Assembly: GCA_009760855.2 (NCBI GenBank)
Contig: WPIO01000005.1
Coordinates: forward strand, 1,993,001 to 2,057,000
Source: Cristatella mucedo
Lineage: Eukaryota > Bryozoa > Phylactolaemata > Cristatellidae
DNA: 64,000 nt
Direction: 5' to 3'
The position numbers were made by a program, and so were the translations under genes. The notes under the pieces are model-generated. The model was not told the origin of the DNA. It searched no databases and saw only the letters and a program-made list of their open reading frames with translations. Of this stretch, positions 45,364 to 57,020 are shown piece after piece. Numbering within the stretch: position 1 is the stretch's first letter; every line of letters begins with the position of its first letter.

Positions 45364-46898
45364 TTAGGACTTATCATCAATCACGTAATCAGTCGTCCAT
45401 ATTGGTTTGACCGTCCGTCGTTTAAATCTACGAAGAGCATCTTCAGTATCCTGCACATGCTGGCTATCACGGCCCCTATCACACCTGTTGCCGTGCCAGC
45501 GGTACTGACAAGCACCAATTTCATCGTCCTCGACAGGTAGACTTGCGTCATTGCCATCAACTGAACCGTATAAATTGATGCTTTGACCACCGCTGGTTCA
45601 AATGAAACGACCAGGCCCACGGTATTTCCACAAGCGATTAGCGTGCACAATTTGTACGTCATCTCTGAAAGTCAATTTTTGCAACAGCACATGAACCTTC
45701 CCAAGGGCTCAACAGCTTGGCTTTAGAGTCCCTTCTTTCCCAGAGAGCTATAAAACCAAACCCTACTACCAGATTGCAGCAAAACAGCACTGGCTATTAA
45801 ATAAGTTCGAAGCTTTATTTCATCTGCAGAGACAGTTAAATTCTCTCTAACCTTATCTTAAAAGTCTTAAAGGCATTCGTGCTTGTCTCGGATAGGCACT
45901 CTATAATTAATTACTCGCTGCTCAAAAGGCGTCTATCTTGCCAGCAGATCTATTGATACCTTATTCCCTACCCAACATCAATCTGGCAGTAGTAAACCCT
46001 GTGGACACACGTCCCTCTGAATGATATGTCATCGCCAAAGGCGGCAAAAATATCCCAGTCGTCCTGCTTTTTGCTACAGCATTCTGCAATACTCTGCACC
46101 AGAATGCGATTATGGCGCTCCGCCATGCCATCCGACTACGGATGTTGGGACACACTCCGTGTTTTATGAATACTTAACACTTGCAGCACTCGGAAAATAC
46201 AGCTGATTTAAAATTGCTGCCTTGATCAGAATGCAAATAATTCTTCAAGCATGCCAAAACGGTAAAAGAAATCGCATGCAACATTGACAATAATAGTGGC
46301 CTCCAGGTCAGGAATCGCGTAGGCTGCAGGTCACTTAGTGAAGTACTCTATCAAGACACCGATGTACTTAAAGCCCTGCTTAGTGGTAATAAAAGAGCTC
46401 GGTATATCAACTACAACTCGTTTTATCGGAACGCCGACCTGATAAAATTGCAATGGTGCTTAGGCTGCACCCTATGCCCTTCTCGGCGCAACATGCCTTG
46501 AAGGGTTTACACCACTTGCCTACATCGCTATGCATGCGATAGAAATGCCGCCTCAGATGATTTGATATCTTCTTAACTCTTAGGTGTCCACATGCAAAAT
46601 TATTGTGCGCTTCAGTCAAAGCTGACGACCACATTTAAAAAGAAATTAAAAACGCACCTACTCATCACAGCATTTAGTGGGTCCCTGTGATTCGTCCTTT
46701 ATGTGCTTATGCGTGCTGACACTGTTGCGTGCTGCCACTAACCACACTTGCATCCTGACCCTGTGCATGTCACCCCTAACCATGTTATTCATGTTTTTTA
46801 TGGAATATGTTAACACTAACCACTAGATCATGTTTCATTTGCAGCAAATGTTAAGCGCCTAGAAAGTGATTGAGTTCTCCGAGGGTGCTTTATCAAGT

Positions 46899-46932
<34 letters not shown>

Positions 46933-47630
46933 AGCCTTGGACCTAACCTTCCTAGCCACAATGGTTAGCCAAGTTATCAGGTCATTCAGAGATACCCACT
47001 TTCTCTGTAGCAGTCCCGATAGAGTATAAACATGTTGCATAGCGACCAGTTATACTTGAGGCAATGCTACGGGAGACCTTCTCCCACACCGAGCACGACC
47101 TGCTTTCTCAAAACTACTTCATGAACGACTGCAGGTCTTTGTTCTCCTCCTGCTTACGCGACGTGTCCCTCAAAGCCTCTGCATCATCTTCAACTCTACT
47201 CTAGTAGTGTACAACAATACCTTGATCTCTTCCCTAACTGGCACAATGCATGCATTAATAGCACAAGGTCCGCGACTCAAGCTGTCGGCATTCCCATAGG
47301 CTGTTTCAATTCTATACTGTATTGTAATTACGTTGGTCTGATTTTCCAACCCACCGAGCAAGCAGACCATCCGAGTCCTCCAGGGTGAAAAGCTATTTCA
47401 GAGCCTTATGGTCAGTGCGGATCGTGAAACTTGCCCCATACAGGTACGGATAGAAATTTCCCAGACTTGTAAAATGGCTAATCACTCCTTCCCCGTAACG
47501 CGGTAATCTGTCTGTGGACAACTTAGTACCTTATTGAAATAAGCCACCAATTGCACATGCCCATCCTTAGACTGTGGCAGCACCCAACCAATCTCTCGGT
47601 GGCGAGCTGCGAAGTCCAGTATGTACGGAG
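45364..47630 (-). pseudogene. Decayed Ty3/gypsy retrotransposon pol (RNase H, integrase, C-terminus)
   Basis: On the minus strand, from high to low coordinates: RNase H with HREIGWVLPQSKDG, LVAYFNKVL, FTIRTDHKAL and the classic end ITIQYRIETAYGNADSLSRG (about 47620-47270); integrase zinc-binding domain with HLRVKKISNHLRRHFYRMH and KWCKPFKACC (about 46600-46490); the DDE core with VDIPSSFITTKQGFKYIGVL, the FFYRFGMLEEL stretch, a decayed SDQG motif and IHKTRS (about 46420-46150); RVSTGFTTARLMLGRE near 45970; a VWFYSSLGKKGL stretch near 45740; and a C-terminus ending KRRTVKPIWTTDYVIDDKS before TAATAA at 45361-45366. Many stops and frame changes make it dead. The RT and upstream genes are missing. 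A LINE-B 3' end splits it at 46631-46937. Confidence 0.9.
46631..46937 (+). mobile_element. LINE-B 3' end inserted in gypsy pol
   Basis: AAATTAAAAACGCACCTACT (last codons), then the 3' UTR motifs, GATTGAGTTCTCCGAGGGTG, TTTATCAAGTGTATTATTAT. It lies between the RNase H and integrase parts of the gypsy relic in the opposite orientation, so it inserted after that element. Confidence 0.85.
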
Positions 47631-47639
47631 CCGCCAACA

Positions 47640-47835
47640 ATAGCCCAGGAGGTAAGATGCTTGCTGTTCACAACCAAGGTCGTGTGTTAATATCCTGCAG
47701 AGGGCAATCCTTTATTGCCCACTGCAAGCGGTGGCGATATCAGTTAAAGCTTTTCTGCAGCTATAAAAAGGAGGCTTTTAAATCACCTAATATATTTTTT
47801 ATATTTTTTATTTTTTTTTATTTTTTATTTATTTT
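47640..47835 (+). mobile_element. SINE1 copy, decayed head
   Basis: CACAACCAAGGTCGTGTGTT and AATATCCTGCAGAGGGCAAT stand for the B-box region; CCCACTGCAAGCGGTGGCGA is the central domain; GAGGCTTTTAAATCACCTAA leads to a long T-rich tail. It cuts off the gypsy relic at the N-terminal side of RNase H. Confidence 0.75.
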
Positions 47836-48060
47836 CAAGAATGTAATCTCTTTCTATGCACTTTACATATGCCGTAAAGAAAGCGTGATAAATTGTTCAT
47901 GGTAAAGTGCCCAATTGCAACAAACATAGCATGGTCAGAGGTGGCATGCACAGTTTCAACATGTAAAATATGGTTAGTGGTAGCACAGGCAGTGTCAGCA
48001 CGCATAAGCACACAAGGGAAAAAATCACAAAGACCTATCAAATGCTAGGAGAAATACGAC
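47836..48060 (-). mobile_element. LINE-B 3' UTR
   Basis: Inverted LINE-B motifs in order: TCTCTTTCTATGCACTTTAC, GGTGGCATGCACAGTTTCAA, GTGTCAGCACGCATAAGCAC, CAAATGCTAGGAGAAATACG. The terminal GAGGGCGC block is largely replaced by T-rich sequence of the adjoining SINE. Confidence 0.75.
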
Positions 48061-48127
48061 TTGTCGTCAAGGAAACCTCATTACGCCTTCTAGATATTTG
48101 AAGAGGGGATACAGAGTGAAGGTTTTT

Positions 48128-48700
48128 TTATACAGTCATGCCTAAATCGGCACTAAATGGCCGTGCGTTGGGGCAGGCATACAGCTTCAGGCTAGCCAAG
48201 TTAAAGTACTGGGTTTCATTTTGGATTAGTTTAAACTTGCCTACAAGGTGGCGCACCTTGGGTGTCCAGTCCAGCCAGTTATTTCTGGAAAAGTCAGCGG
48301 GGAGTGCGGCGCAGTTACGCAATATTTGTCCAAAGGCAACGGCTGCGCAGTTTCTGTCAGGGCGGCCCTCCAAGTAAATCTGACGCGGTTCGCCTTCCGA
48401 GTGCAGCTGCACTCATCGAAAATGGCGGTCCACACATTTGTGCACAGATGAGGTGGCTTTCGGGCTGCGCACTTTCCACGTACGTCTTCAGGCTCTCATA
48501 CGATACTTTTACTGTTGCCGGGCCAAAGAAGCCTGCCAGGCAGTGCCCCCCCCCCCCGTCCTCTGCGGCTTTATTGTCTTCTTCCCAAGGGCCGCCAGCA
48601 TGCCTGAGCATGCCCTAAATAAGCAGTCCGTCAGGTGCCCCCTAGCGCTCCAGCTTAGAGTGCGTTACATTAGGAACAGATCAGAGCCTTTCTGAAGCCT
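48128..48700. other. GC-rich unassigned unit with overlapping frames
   Basis: Frames of 118, 85 and 79 codons (plus) and 94 and 84 codons (minus) overlap across 48128-48700, so at most one could be real and none resembles a family. A 13-base C run lies at 48546-48558. Part of the unit (48412-48505) is repeated at 49815. Confidence 0.4.
48412..48505. repeat. Dispersed repeat segment, copy 1
   Basis: CATTTGTGCACAGATGAGGT and the following GGCTTTCGGGCTGCGCACTT match 49815-49900 base by base with few changes. Confidence 0.7.
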
Positions 48701-49055
48701 CAGAAAACTTAATCTCATTTCAATTTGCATCTTTTCTAAAAACCCGTTTTCAATCCTGTGAAATAGTCACGCCCCTTAGCAGTACGATAACCGTAGCAAC
48801 ATGATGGGAGATACTACCATTCGCCCCATCACTGCTATTTTCTCTAGCCTGGCAATTCATAGCAGCCAGATGAGCAATTTTTCATTTGAAACGCCGCGAG
48901 AAACTTCAGCGCAAATGACCCCAGCTTCCTGTTTACCACTACTCCTTTCCTAAATATGTGCGGCGGCAATAAAATTACCTTAGCTGCTTCTTCACTAACA
49001 GCGCTGGGCCTCAAACACTGCGCTCGTAACATTGCTAGTCCTTACCACCGTGCTA

Positions 49056-49290
49056 CTTGATGTGCTTACGCGTGCTGACACTGTGCATGCTGCCACTAAC
49101 CACATTTGCATGCTGACCCTGTGCATGTCACCCCTAACCATGTTATTCATTTCGTTTGTTTTTTCAAGCATGATTTTACGTACATTTCAATTGCATTTCA
49201 CTTTACAGCAAATGTAAAGCGCCTAGAGAGAGATTAAGTTCTCTGAGGGCGCTTTATCAAGTGAATTATTTTTATATTATTATAATTACT
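49056..49290 (+). mobile_element. LINE-B 3' UTR and tail
   Basis: GTGCTTACGCGTGCTGACAC, GCATGCTGCCACTAACCACA, CATGTTATTCATTTCGTTTG, GCAAATGTAAAGCGCCTAGA, GAGGGCGCTTTATCAAGTGA and an A/T tail. One of the best preserved 3' ends in the window. Confidence 0.85.
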
Positions 49291-50661
49291 AATACCGACG
49301 AAGCTAGCGACCGAGCTACCGACTGGCGACTAGTCACGGTTAGCGACTTGTGGGTGCAGCACCACTACATACAGCTATGCCGTATATCTATGCCGTCTAT
49401 AGCGGAACAAGATAGTAATTAACTGTGTGCCCATTCTTCATTATAAAAATTCCAAATCCATTGCTCAGAGCCGTCCATTTGACAGCCACAGAGGGCCACA
49501 TGATATACAACTGAAGCCGTAGCGTTTAACTGGGCTCGTTTGCTCGACACCCAAAACACACAACTTGGCTGCATGGCTCGAAGTGTAGAACGGATTGACT
49601 ACTACATGAGTCGCGCTTATTGTGCCACGTGACCATAGATTCTGACATTACGAGTTCCTAATCAATCATTGTAATTCAGGAGCCGCAAATAGTGTCGAGG
49701 CACTTATACTGCTCTAGCATGCCGACTCTTTACAATTTATTATTAGTTTGGGCACTGCTAATCGACGATGGCCGTTATTGCCTTCTCTGTAGTGTAGCTG
49801 TATGACCTCTGACTCACCGAAATGGAGGTTCACTCATTTGTGCACAGATGAAGTGGCTTTCGGACTGCGCACCTTCCACGTATGTCTTCACGTCGTCTTC
49901 ACGTCTTTAATAAAGCACTCGGTCGCTTCGAGTAACTTGCACCCATTTGGAAGTAAGCTCACCTACTCCCTGCTAGCCAAGCCAATGTGACCGGAAAATA
50001 CCAATCGTGAACAGCACGTTTCCTGCGACGCCCACTCCAGGTCTAGGATTAGTTCATTTGACCGATTTCTAGCTACCTCACTAGGGCCATCAAGATTCTA
50101 CATAGAATAGAAGATGTCTATGCATTATAAATTACACTTGTTAAGGCCACCGAGCAATACTGCATTTTAAATGCAAAATCTGTTGCACAGGTGGATTGCT
50201 TCTAAATGTATTTTTAGCCTATTTGTGAGACCTTACGTTGAACCTATGAAAACGTAAGTTTTCAAAATGAAGACGGGATTCTCACTCTTATAAATTTTCA
50301 TCTTTGGCTTTTTGTGAGAAGATTTCGTTAGAGGAGACCCATCATGGAAGCGACAAAAGTAGACTTGTTGCTCTGATCACATGACTGTGCCCAGATCATT
50401 GTTCTTCACAAGACTACCTCCGTGTAAGCCAATCTGTAACTATTCAATTCGAAGAAAAACTGTCTGTCTCATGGTTTGCTCTCAGATAAATTCGGCTGTA
50501 CTTGAACCGCCAGAAGATCTGTTCCATCGAGCTGCGCACGAATGCAGTGAATAAGAAAGCATGTAAAAGCAGTTGAAAGTATCCACGCTAATAAAACTAA
50601 AACAGTCGTGCACGCTCGGTACAAATCTTGGAGGGCCGGTTCCGCTATGCGGTCTACCATT
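49291..50661. other. Unassigned sequence
   Basis: Apart from the repeat segment at 49815-49900 nothing was recognised. Confidence 0.4.
49815..49900. repeat. Dispersed repeat segment, copy 2
   Basis: CATTTGTGCACAGATGAAGT and GGCTTTCGGACTGCGCACCT; partner of 48412-48505 in the same orientation. Confidence 0.7.
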
Positions 50662-50738
50662 TGCTGAAGTGCCTAGAAAGATTTTTAAGTTCTCTGAAGG
50701 TGCTATGCAAATATGTTATTATTATTATTATTATTACA
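50662..50738 (+). mobile_element. LINE-B terminal fragment
   Basis: AAGTGCCTAGAAAGATTTTT, AGTTCTCTGAAGGTGCTATG, CAAATATG and (TTA)n. Only the terminus remains; the GCTATGCAAATATG form is nearer to the SINE2 tail than the standard LINE-B end. Confidence 0.75.
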
Positions 50739-52084
50739 TCAAAAATGGCTACCGAAACTCCACCTTCACACGTCAATACGATCTACTGAGCTCCGCTATA
50801 TCCTTTCAAACTCATAAATTGTCTTGACTTTTTATGAACCCTTTGAACTTCACGAAAATGCTCAGTAAAAATGGGACTCTTGCAAGCGATCGAATTTCAC
50901 TGTCCTCGGTTTCACCATAGAAAAGATATTCTACCTGTAATCTGAGTTAATATTAATACTTTTATCACGGAAACTTCTTTTAATGCTCTAAGGAAGCTTG
51001 AAGTATTCATTTAGTGCGAACATACGCACTGAGTAGTCAGCGGTATAGGCCAGCTTTTCTTTTTTAAGAATTTCGTTACGCCAGTTAAGAATGACAGGCT
51101 AGCCATTGATGAGAATTGGCAACTTGCTATTCCTTAGAATTTGCTTCTTCATTCTATGAAACTTGTTTTGTTACTCTTGTACTGGCATTCAATTTCGTAG
51201 AAATTTTTAAAAACCCAAATTTTCCACTGCTGGAACCATTTAGAAGTTTTTAGGACCCGTTGAAACTCTTCGCTCAAGCTCCTCTGTTTCCTCAATTCCT
51301 CTCCAGATTTCCCGTGCTCCCCTTTTTTTGACCCTCGAGATATTGATAGTACTTTCTCGGAAAATGTCATTAATTTAGTCCAGTGAAACTCTACTCACCG
51401 AACTCGAGCACACTTAAGCACCCACGTTTGGGTGGGTGAAGCCGTAGAGAATGGTTAGGTAAATTAATCACTCATTATTATTAAAGCGAGAATATTCTAG
51501 CATATTTAATAGATTAACTAATTAATTATGCTCAAAAGAACACACGGGATCTGACATTAGCTAATAATTCAGTGATCATTATTTAAGCAAGCATATTCTG
51601 GCATATTAGAAACGAGTAATGAAGGAATGAGACCCAAGCACCCGCACACATAAATAGCAATCAACTAAGGAAGCCCTTTAAAATTATGAACATTTTACTG
51701 CGCGTTAACGGTCTTTCGCACTGCATTTCGGTAAATTAGTGACACGCGTGTATATGTAACAATCCAGCTAGATCTGTATACCCATGTAATCGGCACATTT
51801 AAGAACCATCAGCTAAAGAAGCACATTAAAACCAATACACAATTGAAAATGTGTTCACAGCCGTTCGAATGGATTTTCATGAAGAAGCGCAAATTTTCGC
51901 AGCGATCCCTTGAAAATACGCCGAGTCCTGAGCAACTATCACTATGCTAGCGCTCATGTGCCTCAAAAAACCAAAAAATGTTTTTTTGCGCGTCATTTCT
52001 ATACGTTACGTAATTGAGAGTCACTGCTGACTCTCTGGCCGGCGCTAATCAAATTGCCCGTATTGGTCTTAGTCCAGGCGTAAA
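50739..52084. other. A/T-rich unassigned sequence
   Basis: No gene or repeat family recognised. Confidence 0.4.
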
Positions 52085-52245
52085 ATGATCATACCTCACA
52101 ACCCAGGTTCGATTGGGCTCACGGCTAGGTTCGAAGTAGGTTCAAAGTAGGGTCGAGTCGTGTAGCAGGCAATTCTTTGTTACCTGCTACCCACTGCTAG
52201 CAAGCGGAGCGATGGCTCTCCTAAGGCTCTCCTACTTAAATTGTA
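52085..52245 (+). mobile_element. Diverged SINE1-like copy
   Basis: A B-box-like CCCAGGTTCGATTGGGCTC and a later CCCACTGCTAGCAAGCGGAG, GCTCTCCTAAGGCTCTCCTA follow the SINE1 order with insertions. Weak. Confidence 0.4.
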
Positions 52246-52249
52246 TCGT

Positions 52250-52320
52250 GCGTGAATTGCCTAGAAAGAGGTTAAGTTCTCTGAGGGTGCTTACACAAAA
52301 GTGCTATTTTTATTATTGCA
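52250..52320 (+). mobile_element. LINE-B terminal fragment
   Basis: TGCCTAGAAAGAGGTTAAGT, TCTCTGAGGGTGCTTACACA and an ATT-rich end. Confidence 0.65.
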
Positions 52321-52334
52321 GCATTATAACTTAG

Positions 52335-53835
52335 ACTATTTATAATAACAATAATAATACATATGTGTTGCACCCTTAGAGAGCTTAGTCACTTTCTTGC
52401 CACTTTAAATATGTTGTAAAGGAAGCAGGATCGTATGGTTAGTGGTGAGCATGCACAATATCAATAAGCATTTGTGGTTATAGATAGCATTCACATTGCC
52501 AACATGTAAATATGGTTAGTGGTAACGTGCACAGTGTCAGAGCACATAAGCACGCAACGGATTAATCACAAAAAATAACCAAATTCTGTGAGAAGCAGGC
52601 GTTTTGGCTTATTTTTGTATGTCTTCAATGTAGTTCGATTGCATGCGGGCTGGTACCGCTCCTTTCCTCAACAGCTGGTGGGAGCATCCTCGAGAGGGGC
52701 CTGTGCACAGCTGTGGTCCGCTTCTAATGAGACGTTGACACAGGCCGATAACCCGCTGGTGAACAGAAGTTGGATTCACCATCGGGGTCGGCCAAGGGAC
52801 AGCAGGTGTCGAGGAGAGGAGACTCGAGTGTGAGAAGGGGGAGAAGGCAGTCGTGCGTCTTGCTGCTCCGTGCCTTGTGCAATAAACCGTTGGCGTTGTT
52901 CATCGGCTGGCTCTCTGATGTGCGAACCAAACTACATTCAAGTCAAGGGATGTCTTGACGTAAGTCGGAAGGGATTTCCATGCTTATGGAGCATACGAAC
53001 TAGAGGCACGGTCTTCGAAGGATTTGTGGTTGGTCCGAGGCAAAGCTAAGTGATTTGAGAAAAGCGGATTGACGGGTTCTTAAAGTGAGTGACAGAACCT
53101 TGAAGTCGATGCGCTGCTTGACTGGGAGCCAGTGCAGGATGGAGAGAATGGGTATGATGTGGCAACTGCGATGCTCATGACAGAGAAGCCTACCTGGAAA
53201 GTTTTGCACCAGCTTTAAGCTCTTGATTGCACAGGCCGGTAGACCAGAGAGCTATAGAAGCCGAGAAGGGATGTCACAATTGCATGGATCAATTTGGATA
53301 TATTATCCCTGTCTAAGCAGACCCGAATCTTGGTAGTAATACGTAGCAGAAAGTACAAAGACTTGACTGTGGAGCTGATGCGATCGTCTATGGGTAGGTC
53401 ACTTTGGAACAGGGCACCCAGATTTTGCGCCAATGCTGCATTAGATATGCTGGAAGAGCCGGTTTTGAGTGTTAAGCTTTCCCATTTCTGAGTCACATTT
53501 GGTTTGCCCACATCTGTTAAGTTCGTCTTATCATAAATCAATTTGATGAAGTTTGCTGCCATCCATTTGCTTGTGTAAGCAATACATGCAGCAAGGAAGC
53601 TGAGAGAATTTGACGTGCTGGAGGGCTTGGAAGGATCAAAGCACAGGTACAGCGGTGTGTTATCTGCATAGAAGCTAAAGCCTAGATTGTGCTTGACGAT
53701 CGCATGGGCAAAATGGTGAGTACATATTGTGAAAAGAAACGGACCAAGCACAGAGCCCTGAAATACCCAGTACTTAAGAGATTCCGTGCGTGATCTTTTT
53801 CCGTTCAAATCAATACGCTGGAGTCGCTTACAGCG
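52335..53835 (-). mobile_element. LINE-B copy with RT, split by a solo LTR
   Basis: The minus-strand frame at 53215-53808 reads GSVLGPFLFTICTHHFAHAI, FSFYADNTPLYLCFDPSKPS (YADD altered to YADN), KWMAANFIKLIYDKTNL, NLGALFQSDLPIDDRISSTV and on into the thumb. The C-terminal domain (LPVKQRIDFKVLSLT at about 53130) and the 3' UTR to 52335 follow. The YADN change would remove a catalytic aspartate. A solo LTR lies in the region between the C-terminal domain and the 3' UTR. Confidence 0.85.
52629..52936 (+). mobile_element. Solo LTR, TGTAG...CTACA, with TTCAA target duplication
   Basis: A 308-bp insertion in the LINE-B copy starts TGTAG and ends CTACA, a standard inverted LTR terminus. TTCAA stands immediately on both sides (52624-52628 and 52937-52941), a 5-bp target duplication. 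An AATAAA signal lies at about 52881 on the plus strand, preceded by TCTTGCTGCTCCGTGCC. Unequal recombination between the LTRs of an LTR retrotransposon is the usual origin. The family is probably Ty3/gypsy by the 5-bp duplication and layout, but this is inferred. Confidence 0.9.
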
Positions 53836-54358
53836 ATATGACCTAAATCATTGCAGTGCAGTGCAAGTGATTCCCGGGTGAAATGAGAGGCGTTCGAAAA
53901 GGACTTGTTTATCAATATAATTTGATTAGGTAATCTTTACTTTTTTGATGGAAAGAGAGCATGCTTGAATAAAAAGGCAAAAAGCACTCAAGCTTGTCGC
54001 ATTCAATTAGGTAATGTATTCCCTCGCGAGATTCTGAACAGGAAACCGGAAGGCGGCTGCTAGGGCTTCGCGCCGGCTCATCATGTGCGCCGGCCGGTAA
54101 TGAACTTTCGTGTGCACCCATTAGCTTTTAATACAGCAACCGATAGAACTTTTGGAAAGTATATGCGGACGTCCTGAAACCCAAATTGACGTTCGAAAAC
54201 GGCAGCGACTCAAGAGATGCTGTCGCTCTACCCTTGACCTCAGGAAGGCCTGGTGATTTCGGAACCACTGCGGTCTTTTTCGCAATCTTTGGCAAGTCAC
54301 TGCGGGGGATACCAATCCCTAAGGATAGAGCAGTGATATGATTGTGGTTTTATTTAAT

Positions 54359-54591
54359 TGATGACACTGCCCCCGATCGCTGTACGAGTGGGCTGCGACA
54401 CTCGATGTGGTAAGCAGCCGGGCCGGGCTATTAGTGGTTGTTTTGCTAAGGGAGTCGGGGGGGGGACTCCGGTGGGCGAGAGGGGCGAGGAGAGTCGTGC
54501 TTCGCCCTGCTCCGTGTGTAGGGAGAATAAACTGGTGGTGTTGCTCGTCGGCTGGTGTTCTGTGCAGTACGCGACGATAATTCAGACTACA
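54359..54591 (+). mobile_element. Second, related LTR (probable solo)
   Basis: The 3' part matches the LTR at 52629: GAGAGTCGTGC, CCCTGCTCCGTGTGTAGG, AATAAACTGGTGGTGTTGCT, CGTCGGCTGGTGTTCTGTG and the end CTACA. It probably starts at TGATGACAC (54359). TTAAT before and ATAAT after may be a worn target duplication. The 5' halves of the two LTRs differ. Confidence 0.6.
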
Positions 54592-54757
54592 ATAATCCCT
54601 AGTGATATCGCGCAGGGAGAACGTAAAAATAGCACGCGGTTAACTGAACCAGACTCGCCCGGCCGCAGGCCACGCCTTCGTATGGGCAGTGCACGTTCAC
54701 AGTGACTGAAGTGCTCTCACGTAGTAGCACTCTTCTTCTCAGCTGGAGCCTCCAGTG

Positions 54758-54875
54758 GATAATAATAATAATAACAATACATTTGATATATCGTCCTCAG
54801 AGAAAGAACTCAATCTCTTTCTAGGCACTTTACATTGGCTGCAAAGGAAGCACGATACATTCTTGCATGAGGCTT
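54758..54875 (-). mobile_element. LINE-B 3' end
   Basis: AATAATAATAATAACAATAC, GATATATCGTCCTCAGAGAA, ACTCAATCTCTTTCTAGGCA and CTGCAAAGGAAGCACGATAC in the inverted LINE-B order. Confidence 0.8.
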
Positions 54876-55390
<515 letters not shown>

Positions 55391-56084
55391 TTACCGATCC
55401 CGCCATCCGTCTATCACCCAGTTTCTTGTGTCTCATTTCGTAAAGATAGATTTTCTCAACTCTCATCTTGACTATTTCCGATCAAATTAAGGATCTTCCA
55501 GTGAAGAACGTGGTAAGAGTCTCCATCAGGATATATGTGAGTGAAATTGAGCCTAAATACCAAAACTACTGGAATTTTGCCACGATGACCGATTACTTTT
55601 AGAACCTAAAGCGCCACCATCCAGCTGCTGAGCTTAGCAGAAACTCGGTGAAGTTACAGCCTAAAGTATTTGAGTAAAAGAAGGAAGACCTACTTTTAAA
55701 TTCTATATAACCTAGAGGATTTTTTATTAAACAATCGTAAAAACTTTTGATATTGCATGTGACAGTATGGTAACATAAAAAGGCAAATTGTTGAAAATCC
55801 TAACGTGCTGGGTTAAAAAGAGACAGATTCTTAAAGAGGATCCCACAATTTACTTGATTCCTTTATTAGATTGAAAACGACTTACAAAAAATTTCATTTG
55901 CAGGCCAGTGATTTAAGCCATCATCGTTACCATAATAATTATTAAAAGTAAAATCAGCCGATGGCTCGTCTATTATGTTGGTGAATATGTCATGTCGCTT
56001 ACTGCGTTATTGTCAAGCGTTCCATATGGGCTAGAAGCCGCAAACCAAAGAACAAAATTTAACAACAATAATTTGAATGATAAT
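55391..56084. other. A/T-rich unassigned sequence
   Basis: Nothing recognised. Confidence 0.4.
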
Positions 56085-56207
56085 TAAGCTTTTATGTAGC
56101 AACCTAGGAGAGCTATTTCTCTTGCTAGCCACTTTACATATGGCTGCAAGGGAAGATTGCCAATCAGTTGGTAACACCATGCACAATGTCGGCACGAAGA
56201 ACCACAC
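56085..56207 (-). mobile_element. LINE-B-like 3' end fused to LINE-A
   Basis: GGAGAGCTATTTCTCTTGCT, AGCCACTTTACATATGGCTG, CAAGGGAAGATTGCC and ATGCACAATGTCGGCACG follow the inverted LINE-B end. It passes without a gap into LINE-A coding sequence at about 56208. Confidence 0.55.
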
Positions 56208-57020
56208 CATCCTAGCTCTTTTAGCAAAGGAGACACGCGCTCAAACTTCTGGGACTTGAAGACCTTGAAAAATAGCCTTGCAGCCATATTCATAATCAGC
56301 TGCAATGGCCTAATCGCTTTATTTGGTAGCCCAGCCAATAGGGAATTGTAATAATCAAGCCGATACATAATTAAGGAGCTAGTTAAATTGTTTACAAGCA
56401 ACTTTGGGAGACAGCTCCTAATCTTGGATAGGGATCGGACGTGATGGCTAGCTGTAGAACCAGTCTTCTGAATGAAGCTTTTAAAATTGAGGCAGTTGTT
56501 GAAAACGACACCTAAATTTCGGGCACGTTGTGATGGTCGCACAACAGCATCCCCTATTAGAAGAGCGAAGCCTTTTAATCCAGCCACACACTTAGGGTGT
56601 CCTATGAGCAGTAGTTCGGTTTTATCACTTAATTTCATGAAGTTTTCCGATATCCAGGATCGAATATCGGCAAGGCAAGCATTCAGTTTCTCAGTTGCCG
56701 CAGCAGATTCCGACGGTTTGAATGACAAATATAACTGAGTATCGTCAGCATAGAAGTGATATCCTATTCCATGGGCCTTAATCACTTTTCCCAGAGGTTG
56801 AGTGTAAATGGAGAACAGCAAGGGACCGAGTACAGACCCTCTTGAGGGACTCCACATGTGACCCTTCTCGTTTGTGAGACCTGACCCACACACGACACGG
56901 ATTGAACGTGATCAGACAAGTACGATTTAAACCACGTCAGTGCTTCGTCTGCCAGACCGATCGTTGTTCTCAATCGTTCGAAAGTGGAGCTCGCTGTTTC
57001 TTTCATCCCCAAATTTTTTC
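56208..57020 (-). mobile_element. LINE-A copy with RT core, 3' end missing
   Basis: The minus strand reads [20 protein letters not shown] and RVTCGVPQ (56800-57012), then after a 2-base shift [40 protein letters not shown] with an intact YADD (about 56740-56770), [38 protein letters not shown] and [20 protein letters not shown], down to the KELG stretch at 56215. The part from 56760 to 56980 is almost identical to 2400-2621, so this copy and the one at 1358 are young. The element's own 3' UTR is absent. Confidence 0.9.

Noticed and set aside
45381-45662. 93-codon minus-strand ORF with hydrophobic segments
   Set aside because: The true frame in this region is the gypsy pol C-terminus; this is another frame of it.
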